DNA from: Galbula dea
Lineage: Eukaryota > Chordata > Aves > Piciformes > Galbulidae
Reading direction: 5' to 3'
Length of the DNA: 64,000 bases
NCBI GenBank assembly: GCA_013399015.1
Contig: VWZX01001051.1
Location: forward strand, 1,659,451-1,723,450
The notes under the pieces are model-generated. The model was not told the origin of the DNA. It did not search any database and was given only the letters and a program-made list of their open reading frames with translations. Within the stretch, counting starts at the first letter, position 1. Each line of letters begins with the position of its first letter. Of the stretch, positions 1-11,713 are shown piece by piece. A program made the position numbers and the translations under genes.

Positions 1-1684
1 AAGAATGCAATGAAATGGTGACAAATGAGAGAATTCAAACTCAGCACCTCCTTACAGTAATTTCAGCTAATATTTTTTTTGACAGTACTGTGTGATTTCT
101 GTATTTCAGTTTCTCATCTCTACTTTCCTTTCATTTAATCCTGTATCTTTCTTTTTATTATATGATTATATGTACTTTGGAAGATTAAATGGTAGAAAAC
201 TGTACAGTGCTATGTTGTTCTTCCCCTGTTTGTCTGAGTATTTGCAGATGCCTGGAGCTTTGTCTTTCAAAAGTGCTACATAACATAGAGCTCTGTAAGC
301 ACTTCCTGATTTATGTTATATATGAGATGTTAATTATATTTATTTAAATTAAACCATTTGTATGCTCATAGGGTACTTTCAAAACCATTTTGTTCATAAA
401 ATTGCTTCTGCCATTTATTACTACACGAATATTAATTGTTTTAATTAAATTGCAGTAATATGAACATTACAAACCATAAGGAATAATACACAATGCATTC
501 ATCAGAAATTGGGATGGGGGGTGGAATGGAGGGAGCATCTAGACTGTGCCAGTGGGGAGACAATTATTCAATGAGTTAAGGTCTATGTGTACCCATCAGA
601 TATCTAAACAACTCACACCTTCAACAGATCATGTAAATTTAGGTTCAACTTCACAAATATACTCTAGGAGTGTGTACTATTGTATTAATATTTTTGTGAT
701 TTAAAAGAAATAATTCAGAGCTTCCAAATGAGCTGTGAAAGAGCATGCAAATCCCTAACGAGAGATAAAAATGTCCCTATCCTAAGAGGTCTATAGCTGC
801 CTGAAGACAAAGTACCTGAAGTGGGACAAGAAGGCAGCTCCTGGCTGGGTTCAAAGCTCCCTGAAGTTCCTGGGGAGCAGTATTATAAGCCTTGACATTT
901 TAAACAGGTGAGCATTTCCCTCAGCCCATCCTCTCATCCTTTTCCCCAGTGCTCACACATCTTCTTTTTAAATACTCATTACTTAGATGCTGTGGTCACA
1001 CATCATTTATTTCAAAGCTTTGCTTCCACACACAGCACTGAGCAGCCAGAGGAGCAGGGCTTTGAAGAAACAGAAGATACAAGCAGCTCAATTCACACAG
1101 CCTTGAAACACTGAGCAGCAAGAAAGGACAAGAGAAAGGGAAACTCGAGTCTGATGTCAAAACCAGCATTACCAACTCCTGTTATAAAATCCCCTGCTTT
1201 TCTTCAGGGGCTAAGACACCAGGCTGGGCTTTTGGTCCAGTCCTGGGATCCTTGGCATAGTTGTGCTTAGGGCTTTCACCAGGCTTCTCCTAAAAAAGGG
1301 GTAAATAGCCAGTGATCCCCTATGACAGGTAGAATGCTTAGTCAGAGACAGGCACTTGAGCTTTGTTGTGACCCACTAGGTTTTCAGGTTTTTCCTAAAA
1401 AGGGTGCAGAACCAATTTATCAATAGACCACTCTGTTCTTAACTACTGTAGCCAGCATTGCTCAGTACACTGAAGTTGTTATGGGCTCCAAAATGAAAGC
1501 ACCACAATCCCCTTCATCTCAGTATTAATTCAGCATTCAGGACATATTAGCATTTTTAAATACTAGTAAATATGAAGTTCCTCCACAATCACAGCCACAC
1601 AGACACTCTGTAGTTCTTACAATAACTTGTTGTTCAGAAGTAAAACAATTTTTAACTAATTTTTTCATCTGATCATCAGGCTAC
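1..1684. other. Intergenic sequence, nothing recognised
   Basis: AT-rich unique sequence. The small open frames at 92-283 and 908-1114 have no supporting features. Confidence 0.75.
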
Positions 1685-2083
1685 CATGATTGTTGAGGAC
1701 TGGGGCACTTGCTTTATGAGGAGCAGCTGAAGGAAGGGGGCTTGTTCAGTCTAGAGAAAAGATGGCTTCAGGGGAATCTGACAACATCACCCTGGTATCT
1801 AAAAGGTGGTTACCAGGAAGATGGAAACAAATCCTTTATAGAAGTACATGATGACAAAATAACAAAAAAGGTGATACACTAAAATGTGAGTTTCTGTCTT
1901 GAAATATAGGAAAATGAAAATCTCAAAAAGGAAAACTAAGCTTTGGAACTAGTTGTCCAAGGGGTTGTGGAAAAAGCCCTGGACAACCTGCTCTGAGTTC
2001 AGTGCTGACCCCGCTTCATCCAGCAAATTTGGCTAGGAGACCTCCAGGGTCCTTTTCAGCCCAAATGAGTCTGTAATTCTATG
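1685..2083 (+). repeat. CR1 LINE, old 3' fragment
   Basis: This reads as a diverged CR1 3' end. It has an ATGAGGAGCAGCTGAAGG-like stretch, then a GAACTAGTTGTCCAAGGG segment equivalent to the usual GGAACAGGCTGCCCAGGG, and a TTCTATG end near 2083. The many mismatches make it one of the oldest copies here. Confidence 0.75.
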
Positions 2084-4073
2084 TGGATTTTATGACTACA
2101 GTAGTGCCAAGGGAACAAAGCTTTGGGATGTGTGCCCTAATGCAAACCTCAGTGTTGCTCTGGAAAGTCCATGAAGTCTCAAGAGCTAATTTATAACTTT
2201 TCACAGCACTGTGAAATAATACATGTAAGATAAACTCAGGCTGTGTTTATTTTGTATTCTGCATGTGCTATTCCAGATAAGAACTTAAAAAGATAAAGTC
2301 CTATCTATCCTCTAGTCTGTAATGATCTTGTGGCAATATTTATTACTTCAGAGTTTTGCTGTGAGTCCTTGCTAAGACTTGTAGTTTTGCAAGCCTAGCT
2401 ATTGCCTTCTAACTCAGTCTTAAAATTTAAAAATCCAAATATCATTATTTCATAATATACACAGTTCTTTGAAATCTAATGACTCTGTGGAGATTTGAGC
2501 TCTTCCAGATCCAGTTTGAACAAAGCTATAAATTAATTTTATTCATATTTTGAATGACCTACAAACCAGAAATGTTTAGAGGTTTCTTTTCAGCCAAGTA
2601 TGTCAGAATAGTCATCCTACAAACCTAACTTTCAGCTTAAGGTCCATACAATGCCATACTAGGATTTTAAGGGAATGAACATTTCATATAATTGACACCT
2701 CATATGATACACTGCATAGACTATATAAGAATTTGTTTATCAGTACCTGTTGACTAACATGAGGCCACAATGTCTGTTCTCAAGTATAGGGAGCATTTTT
2801 CTTGGTAATACTGATTTGTTTTTATTTCTACAGTGACAGTATGAAGTAAGAGAAAAAAATCCTAAGAGGCAATGAAGATGTAACCATACAAGTAGTTTAT
2901 TTCACTTTTTGAAAGTACATAACAAAAGCATTTTTGGGATAAGATTGTATCTGGAGCCATGTATCTTATGAAACTTCTACCTTGTGTACCCAATGTGGCA
3001 CTGGCTACCTTGTGAAATGCGTTGATCTGCCTTCCCCCTTGTTCAGAACAACATAATTCCAATGGGAAGAAAGGAAGAAAAGAGCTACTAGATCAGTCAA
3101 GAAAATATAGGCTCTAAAGACTATGACCTCAGCTTTCAACATGGAGGTTGAGAGGAGATTTCATCTTTCTTTCTAAGTACATTAGAGGGTGACAGAAGGA
3201 AGAGAGAAAACCTATTAAAACTGAAGAACAACACTAATGGAAGAAAAAATGGATATGTTGCATGACTCAGTTTAGGCTGGAAATTAGAGGAATATTTACA
3301 GGAATGGCCTTTCAGTATGAGTAATGAAGAAGAAAACAACTTGCATAGCTTTCAGATAAAGCTTTATTAACTTTATGACACAGTTTCTGGTGATGGCATA
3401 TATCCAGGAGATCCCTTCAGTCTTATAAAATGTGTTAACAAGACACATCTAATCAGACAATGTTCCTCCTCCATGATTGCTATCTAAGGATAAATTTAAG
3501 ATGGGGAGACATTCTCATCCATTTGACAAGCAGAGCAATCTTGCATCTTAGTTCAAGAGAGGATATTACATGATTTCTTCCTGTCTCCTTTGCTCAGAAC
3601 AGAACATCCTTTTACTACAAAATCTTGGCTCCCTAGAAGATTACAGGAGTTTTATCACTGATCACAGTAAAGGACAACCATGTTTTTATATATTACAATC
3701 CCTGTAGTGTAGAACTAATGCTATAGTTACTCAACATCAAATACAGGAAAACACTGGAAAAGTCAACCTCCTGAAATCACAGGGGTAACTGGTAGAGCAA
3801 AAAAAAACCATGAAAACCCCTCTACTCCTTGTTACTTCTTGTTATTCCTTGCTTATTTTAGCAAGCTTTGGGAAATAAAAATAAGAGAAGTAAACTACCC
3901 CATAGATATATAGCAATCAGCAGTGCTTGGGGTAAAGGGTCTTTCACTCAAGAAAACAGTGTCTAGACACCCATAATTCCAAGATAAAATGCAGTGATGA
4001 CATTATAATAATAAAAAAATAATCTTGACACAAAATAGCACACTTCTTAAAAGAACAGCTATTTGTTGTTACA
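2084..4073. other. Intergenic sequence, nothing recognised
   Basis: No repeat, RNA gene or credible coding region seen. A/T-rich unique DNA. Confidence 0.75.
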
Positions 4074-4811
4074 ACAGGCTGGAGAGTTGGGCAGGGAGAA
4101 ATTTAATTAAATTCAACAAGGCCAAGTGTTGAGTTTTGCACCTGGGAAAGACCAACCCCATGGATCAGTATAGGTCGGGGACTGACCTGCTGGAGAGCAG
4201 TGAAGGGGAAAGTGACCTGGGGGTCCTGGTGGATGGAAGAATGAACATGAGCCAGCAGTGTGCTCTTGTGGCCAGAAGGGCCAATGGGATTCTGGGGTAT
4301 ATTAGGAGTGTGGTTAGTAGGTCAAGAGAGGTTCTTCTCCCCCTTTACTCTACCCTGGTGAGGTCACAGCTGAATATCGTGTCCAGCTCTGGGCCCCTCA
4401 GTTTAAGAAGGATAGGGAACCACTTGAAAGAGTCCAGTACAGAGCCACCAAGATGATGAAGGGTCTGGAACATCTTCCTTATGAGGAAAGGCTAAAGGAG
4501 CTGGGTCTCTTTAGCTTGGAGAAAAGGAGACTAAGGGGTGACCTCAACTATGCTTTTGAATATGTGAAGGGTGAGTATCAAGAGGATAAGGTCAGGCTCT
4601 TCTCAGTGAAGCCCAGTGGCAAGAAAAGGGGCAATGGTTGTAAGCTGAAGCATAGGAGGTTCTGTATGAATACAAGTAGAAATTTTTTCCCAGTTCAGGT
4701 GCCAGAGCACTGGAACAGACTGCCCAGAGGGGTTGTGGAGTCTCCTTCTNGGGGTTGGACTAGGTGATCTTTCGAGGTCCCTTCCAACTCCTAATGTTCT
4801 GTGATTCTGTG
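4074..4811 (+). repeat. CR1 LINE, young 5'-truncated copy with an N gap
   Basis: This copy starts in the ORF2 C-terminal region (ACAGGCTGGAGAGTTGGGCA) and runs to a typical tail with CCTTCCAACTCCTAATGTTC and ATTCTGTG octamers. Open-frame pieces at 4136-4456 and 4453-4767 are ORF2 remnants in different frames. The N at 4750 replaces about 70 bp present in sister copies. Confidence 0.93.
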
Positions 4812-4992
4812 AAAGTAAATAGGTAGCCAAACCCCTAGACATCTCATAAAAGCATATTATAAACTGACATGAAATCAGATTAATGAAAACTTCACAGTGA
4901 AGCGAAAGACAAACAAATCCTCAAAGAAAAGAACATCACACAGAGGAATGAGGCTTAAAAACCCATTATCCAAGATAAACTGGAAAAAAAAG

Positions 4993-5010
4993 ATATATAT
5001 ATATATATAT
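4993..5010. repeat. (AT)n microsatellite
   Basis: A nine-unit AT run with degenerate GTATATG flank. Confidence 0.9.
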
Positions 5011-5627
5011 GTATATGTAGAGGTAGCTAGCTGCAGCTACATTATAAAAATTTTTGCACTTTCAATATAATCTTTTTAAATTATGGATTTTCAACCCTAA
5101 GATATCCTGTTGCCATAACAACATGAAACAGATGCTGCCCATAATTATGGATGGTGTGTTTTAGAAATTTGATTATATTGTTGTAGTGTTTAGGTTACTT
5201 AGAAAACACCCTGCTACTTTTCAATGTATTTCATTTTTAGGGAGATGAGGCTTATTAATTCTTTCTAAAGTCACTCTTATGATGGGTGACTGTCAGAAAC
5301 ATAGTAAGTTCTGCTCTTAAGAATATTAATCTTTCTATGAGTACAAATACTGTACTGGATATTCAATTAACATATACCATAGTGCCATAAAATTCTGTAA
5401 ATCTACACCAGAGATCAGGTTCTTTTAATAAAGTATGATCATTCTGTGACCAATGGAAATCTGATAAATTTTCTACCCTTGTAACCCTTTCCATTCCTGA
5501 ACACTGTAGTACTGAGTGTACTACATTTGTTATACAACAAAGATTACACTTATTTAAGGTAGTGGTTATGTTTGTAAAGGGGTGGGCTTATGTTTGTATC
5601 AGGACATCCCCGTGCTGTGAAAGTTCT

Positions 5628-5696
5628 TGGTTTTGGTTTTTTGGGGTTATTTTGTTTGTTTTTTGGGGGGTTGTTTGTGTTGTTGTTTTTTTTTCT
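5628..5696 (+). repeat. G/T-rich low-complexity tract
   Basis: Runs of GGTTTTGG, TTGGGG and TTTTGGGGGG. A 98-codon open frame here (5590-5886) is a by-product of the biased composition. Confidence 0.85.
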
Positions 5697-7305
5697 GAGG
5701 ATTTTTCTTCTTCCAGACTTCTATAGTATAGCAGAAGGGAAGGAGGTTGGGGCTCACCAAATTCCTTGCTGGGTGCAGAGATTCAGTCTTCCAGGCCACA
5801 GGTATGGCAAATTAGAGGTGACCACACCTCTGGCAAGCAGACTGACAGACAGAATCTCCTCTATTCACAATGCTGGAGTAACTTGACTCTTCTAATTGAG
5901 CTCTTAAAATATATTTATGTGTAACAAAATCATGAGTGCTGTATTCTTGAACAATACAAACACCTTGCAGTTTTGCAGAGGGATTACCATCAGCAGTGCC
6001 CACACACCAGACTGAAGCACAGCAAAGGTCCCTGCAAGGTCTTCAAGAGCAGGTGGCCACTGGAACACTGCCAGGAGCAAAGAAGCCACCTAGCTCTCAA
6101 CAAGATCAGGGCTGCTCTCCTGTTGTCTCCTAAAACAAAATTATATTCTTTTTTTGCTTTTCCTCCACCTCATGCAGTATGTAAAATCATATCACCATTT
6201 TAAGAGGTAGCACAACAATGTAGTCTGTATCTCACAAAACATATCTTTGTGATTTTGGCCATTTGCTAAACAAGAAAAAAAAGTAGTTCTCCATTAGGGT
6301 GCCATCAGTGGGATAATAAACTTGGGCAAATACATCATGATCTGGTGTCACAGCATCAGCTAATAGGACTAACTGGCTGATTTTATTGCCTTTGGTTTTA
6401 CTTCAAACTCCTACATGTGATTATTGTAAACAGGTATATTTGTGTACACATAAGCTTCAGTCTATCAGATAAGGGATAGACAAACTTTTTTCATTCAGAT
6501 TTTTCTGTACTGAACAGGAGTGGTGAATAAGAAAACATAAGAACCATTGGTTCTTTCTTTTTTTCTATCAATAAACATGGCACATAACTGAAATGGTAAT
6601 AGACATGATAATGAGTTTGACAAATTCAAGAAATTATCTCTAAATTTGAGGTGAATTGCTGAATTAACATGAAGAAGTGAGCAGTGTATTTGCATACTAT
6701 ATGGCATCCAACTGCCTCTGCTGAAGATTATCAAACATATTCATGATGTGTGAAGTTAAGCCTCTCAATAAAATGCAGCTGAAGGTATGCAAGTAAAACA
6801 AAGTATTCAGGAATATGCAAAAACTCAGCTGGTTACATTAATAAATTGTTATAATGCTTCCTTGCACTATTTTGGCCTGTAGTAATTAGTACTATCCTCA
6901 GTGATTTCCAAGCCTGGCTTGGATGCTGTACACTCCGGGGAACACTCCCACAGGCAGCAGGCTCACAGACACTTCATTTCCCAGGTCTGGGCACAGGGCA
7001 TACTGTGCCAGTGCCTCCAGGCCTGTGAATGTTCCTGGACACATTTAATTGACCTGTATAAGGAGTCAACAGCATCTGAGACACAGAGGGTAAGACAGGG
7101 ATGATAAATAATGGCATTGTCATGAAAGCAAACTAGAAGCTTGCCTCAGAAGCATTTTCTGGCTTACAACAAGTGCTATGATTCTAAGCTCTAGTATTAT
7201 TTGATAGAATTTGGATTATTTAAAGATTATTATATCTCAAAATATCTCTGCATATAGTTTTACAGTTTATTATATGTACATTTGTGTACAGTTTATTTAT
7301 TATAC

Positions 7306-7676
7306 GTCATTGCTGTTGAGACCAGCTTCAGGGTAGGTAAGACTTCACTGTGGAAGGAATCTGTAACAAAAAGCACCAACAAAAGCTCTTTTTGGGGCTT
7401 TTTGAAGCCAGGATAAACCCTGGGCTGAGATAGCCTGGGTGGAGCCAGCACACCCGTGATTAATTTAAACGAGCTCTTAACGAGCCAAATGGTCATTGCT
7501 GTTGAGACCAGCTTCAGGGCAGGTAAGACTGCATTGGAGAAGGGATCTGTGACAAAAGGGCCAACGAAAAGCTTTTCGAAGCCAGGATAACCCCTGAGTT
7601 CGTGCTGGGGGCAGCCGGTTGGTGGGTGGGCTGCTGAGATAGTCTGGGCGGAGCCAGCACCACCCACCCTTGATCA
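7306..7676 (+). repeat. Two tandem ~186-bp units at the 5' end of the CR1 block
   Basis: Unit 1 starts at 7306 and unit 2 at 7492, both with GTCATTGCTGTTGAGACC. Both then carry GCTTCAGGG(T/C)AGGTAAGACT and later GAAGCCAGGATAA and GGAGCCAGCAC. Unit 2 has about 23 extra bases before GGAGCCAGCAC. The arrangement recalls the 5' UTR monomers of mouse L1 elements, but that function is only an inference. Confidence 0.8.
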
Positions 7677-7781
7677 GTCTATCAGAGGACAGGGTGAGCA
7701 ACCAGTGTTTGTGTAATGGNTCTTGATCAGTCTATAAGAAGCCTTCAGAGGACAGGGTGAGCAACCAGTGTTTGTGTAATG
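7668..7781. repeat. Near-identical direct duplication around the N at 7720
   Basis: CTTGATCAGTCTAT...GTGTTTGTGTAATGG occurs at 7669-7719 and again at 7722-7781. The second copy has about 10 extra bases (ATAAGAAGCCT in place of AT). This fits unmerged contig ends or two alleles rather than a real tandem repeat. Confidence 0.75.
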
Positions 7782-8058
7782 GGTGCTTCAGGTGGCTGCA
7801 GCTTGAAGGGCAGGGAGCTGAGTCTCTACCAGTGTACAAGGTAAGTTCAGCCTGTTTAACTGGTCAGAGGTGCAGAGAGCTCATCCCAAGTGACCCTTGT
7901 GTTGCAAGGTGTCAGTTGCTCGTAGAGATCCAGATGTGGTTGCTACCTGGTCAAAGGCTGCTGTTAGAAAAACTCTGGGTACCCAGGCAGAGGGCACACG
8001 GAAATATGTGGGCTTCCAGGCCTCTGGCTGCAGATAGTGCCTGAGCCTGGTACTTGCA

Positions 8059-8193
8059 ATGGAGGGGAGTGGAGATAACACCTCTATCAGATGTGAAGAG
8101 GTGAATGACCTGCTCAGCCAGGCTGAGCTGAAGGATGAAGTGGAGAGGTTGGGGAATATCAGGAAGTGTGTGAGAGAGATACTGGTGGAATGA
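8059..8193 (+). pseudogene. CR1 ORF1 N-terminal remnant
   Basis: The frame opens MEGSGDNTSIRCEEVNDLLS and includes AELKDEVERLGNIRK before a stop at 8191-8193. The CxxVNDLL...ELKxEVxRL pattern is what I recall of avian CR1 ORF1 proteins. The sequence after the stop (encoding WNDSLRERKETG if read in another frame) shows that a frame break causes the stop. Confidence 0.6.
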
Positions 8194-8689
8194 CTCCCTG
8201 AGAGAAAGGAAACAGGTTGAGACTCCACGTAAATCAGAGGATCCCCTCCCCTCTTGTCACCAGGGCTGAGGGTTGAAGCAGGAGAGGTTTAGATTAGACA
8301 TAAGGAGAAATTTCTTTGCTGAAAGTGTTGTGCATTCTTAGAATAGGCTGCCCAGGGAGGTGGTGGAGTCACCATCCCTGGAGGCAATTAAGAAACATTT
8401 CAATGTGGTACTTAAGGACATGGTATAGTAGTACGTTGATGATAGGTATGGTTGGATTTGATGATCTTACAGGTCTCTTCCAACCTTTGTGATTCTGCAG
8501 GGCTTTTTTTACAGTTTATTATATCTGCTCTGTGTAAAAGGCCCTTTATTTTACCATCATCTGCTATATGACTGCATCCTGAATTCTTGTGAATGCACTC
8601 AGCAACACAATCAAATGGTATAAAAGAAACCAAATAGCAGTAAAAGCTAATTCTTTCAGTTGTTTTAAGTACTATTAGCAACATTATTG

Positions 8690-8795
8690 GGGAGGTTTGG
8701 GTTTTGTGGGGTTTTTGGTTGTTGTTTTAGTTTTGTTTGTTTGGAGTTTTGTTTGGTTTTTGGTTGTGCTGTTTTTATTTTGGTTGGGGGCATTT
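8690..8795 (+). repeat. G/T-rich low-complexity tract
   Basis: About 105 bp almost without A or C on the plus strand (GGGTTTTGTGGGGTTTTTGG and similar). The 63-codon frame inside is not a gene. Confidence 0.88.
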
Positions 8796-11693
8796 TTAAG
8801 GGATTTCTATGTGTTGTTAAGCCAGGCTCTAGTTTATTTCAGCATATCCTTGCCTACTCTTAACATTCACAAAGAACTTTATGAATAATCCTGTGAAGCT
8901 TGTATGAAGCAGGGTTGCAAGAAGTTATGGAAGGAGGCAGGGAGCCTCTGCAGCTATGTGAAGAGTACAAGGCTTGGTCACAAATGATCAGGACAAACTC
9001 TAAAAGCTGTGATCATAAAATGGGTCTGCATGGTTATTTAGATTGTGTGAATCTGGTTCAAGGCTATGGATGATGCTTTGCAAGGCTTCCCTGTGGACTG
9101 GCAACAGTAGCCTATCTCCTGTAGAAACCCCATTTAGCTCCTGATGGTCAGCTGGAAAGCATCCCAGAAAACACCTTGTTAGTTCTTAGCACCTAACAAA
9201 TCACTGTTTTTCAAATCACTGTTTTTCTGATCTGAGCCTGGACTGATCACCTAGGGCTGGATAACAAGGCACTGACACGGATGAGTACATACCTGCCTGG
9301 GAGAAGTAGCTTCCTTCTAACAAGCTGACTCTGGGTAGTACCTGTCCCTCCTAACTTCCATTAAACTTGCCAGTATTCAGAAAGCTGCATTTCCTCTTCC
9401 TTGGCCAACTATTTTGTTTTGGGATGTCAACCCAACTGTAATCTTGTGGTCCAGTTTTACATACTGCAGCAACATGGGAATTACTTTGGTTTAACAAACC
9501 TCCCTGCATTATGCTTGAAGCAAATACATTTCATCGCTTTCCCAGGATCCTTAATAGAGTTTCCCATAAACATGATGGGGCTTGTTGACATAAAAGCTAT
9601 TCAAAGGGCACACTCACAGCAAATGCATCAAGCAAAACATCTAACACCACCAACAGGAATTATATCACAGAGTGTACCTTGGCATGCTCATCATTTCATA
9701 GAGCGCTGGTAATTTGTTTTTTCTTACTTCAGTAGTCTAACAGTTCTTTTCAAGTGTGCAAGGACAAGCCAGATTTCTATTATGTGGCATGTATAATTCA
9801 TATTAAATGTAAAAATTTATACATGGCTTTTCCTAAACTCCTTCTGTTCAATCATTGGTGAGAACCTATGTATAGGCCCACTGGAAAAAGGGATTCAACT
9901 TACTGACATACAAGGTTGTATTTATACTTTACCTACAGTATAAAATGCAGGCCAGTCATGCTTATTCTACCATAAAAGTATTTTTACTTTCATGACAGGA
10001 ACGGGCTAATCAAGGAAGTTTTACATATTTTATTAGCAATTGACCTGAGCACATGGCTTTAGTACGCATCAGAATGAGGGGTCTCCATGAATACAGTGAA
10101 ATTCAGCCACACCTGGGGTGGAGTATGACACACAAGCCTGGCTCTCTCAAGTGATAACACTGCCAGGAAAAGATGTTTATAAGCCACTTTGGGCTTCTGC
10201 AGACCAAGAAGGCCTAAGAGCAGGATTTTTTCACCCACCCCCAAGAACCAAGTCTTAAGTACCACCCCAGAGTGTTTGTTTAATCAGAACATTTGAATCA
10301 AGGCAGAAGGAGAAGTCAAGATTTGGCCTACTATTTGGTAGTTATCTTTGTAGCTCAAAGATGCCTCTTAGCCTAACAGCCTTCTTATGCAAGACCAAAT
10401 AAAAAAAGCTCCATTCATTCCATCAGGAGGTGCTGTACATTTTCCAGTGAGATTCAAGTTACTGAAGTTTTGTCTTCAAATTCTGCAATAAAATGTAGGA
10501 ATTTTCATTTTCATCTTGCAATGTAGTCATATGATTTTGCTTTTTTTCCCTCTCTAGAGTCTTGTAGATTACCCCATGTAATGAGCAACTCATCCTACGT
10601 ATTGCAATACTTACAAATCAGCAAGCAACCTTTACAATGCTTTCTTCTGATAGGTGCCAAACATGTCAGTTGTATCTGTCTCCTAGCAAACAAGGATGCA
10701 AAACACGCAGTCTATGCTGGTGCCTGGGTGTTTTCAGTAGAATTTTAAAAGAATGTTTTCCCATTTCACCCCAGATTTGATGCCAGTCCTACACTTAAAG
10801 AAATAGGTCAAAAAGAGCTGCATTGCCTAGTGTCCTTATTATCCTTCCGCTGCAGTGAAACAGAAGCTATTTTCAAAAGACAAAATAGAAGACAGACAAT
10901 TCTGTTCAAATAGATCTAAATTTAAAAGCTAACATCACAGATCTGGGTGCAGCACAGACAAGAAGCTGACTTACAGCTGACCTCTCAGCCCAAGGCTCTC
11001 CCTTTCTCTGAGGCTTTTGGTACTGCTGTCAGTACAGACCATCACAGATAGACACAGGCAGGGAAATTTGAAGAAGTTGTCAAGAAGTTCAAACAACTGG
11101 CCAGTTTCCTAGGGAATAGCAGTGGTCCAGTGCATACAGATGCTATCTTGCATTGCTGTGCTCTGAGCTTTTCCATCTGTCTAAGATTTACTCTTGATGG
11201 GGTTATTTATTTTTTTAGGGGGAATGAATAGCACTGGTATAAATTCAGAGGCAAAGAGTCAAGTTCCCAAGCAGGGAGGATGTTGGTTTCATGAATATAT
11301 GACAATAAGACATGAGATAAAACATTCTTAGGAAGGCCTCTGGCAAGAGAGAGGTGGATAAGGGGTAATTTTGCTGGGGCTGTGTCCTGAGCACAAAGAG
11401 AAGATGGATGAAGAGCTGTTACCACTAGCAGGAGCAGAGAGAGGCGGCCAACAACAACCAGTTTACTACTTCCTGAATGGTCCAGTGGTACACAGTTAAC
11501 ACATCTGTATGGTGTTAAACAAGGGACATGGCTATGACATTGAGAGGAGCTGACTCTGGGGGCTTATAAAGCTTCTGGAGCAGAAGCCTAGACATGCTCT
11601 GACCACACTGTTCCACACTACTGCATAAATTGCAGAGGTATAAAGTTAAGTTTGAGAAAGTAAATCAAAATTGCCTGAGTCTTGTAGTCCAAA

Positions 11694-11713
11694 ATATATA
11701 TATATATATATAT
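11694..11713. repeat. (AT)n microsatellite
   Basis: About ten AT units, followed by TAGTTTATAC. Confidence 0.9.

Larger units (their letters stand above)
4812..7257. other. Intergenic sequence with an (AT)n and a G/T-rich tract
   Basis: Apart from the two low-complexity tracts listed separately, I see nothing. The GC-richer stretch 6900-7100 holds a 67-codon frame ending at a donor-like GAGGGTAAGA, too little to call an exon. Confidence 0.7.
7258..8524 (+). mobile_element. Internally deleted CR1 with 5' tandem monomers, flanked by an 18-bp direct repeat
   Basis: The block lies between two exact 18-bp copies of TTTTACAGTTTATTATAT (7258-7275 and 8507-8524), which look like a target-site duplication. 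Inside, two related units begin at 7306 and 7492 with GTCATTGCTGTTGAGACC. They are followed by a leader with a TCTATAAGAAGCC stretch, the start of a CR1 ORF1 (8059-8193), and then, after a large internal deletion, a CR1 3' end from about 8270 to 8500. The leader is partly duplicated around the N at 7720. The assignment as CR1 rests on ORF1 and the tail; the origin of the 5' units is inferred. Confidence 0.72.

Noticed and set aside
4136..4767. Two overlapping open frames of about 105 codons
   Set aside because: They are pieces of CR1 ORF2 ([13 protein letters not shown] motif) in different frames, not a host gene.
6901..7104. Exon-like frame ending at a donor-like GAGGGTAAGA
   Set aside because: No acceptor, no recognisable protein and no neighbouring exon.
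7293..7701. 124-codon minus-strand frame with an internal protein repeat
   Set aside because: The repeat reflects the two 186-bp DNA units of the CR1 block; the frame lies antisense to the element and shows no known domain.
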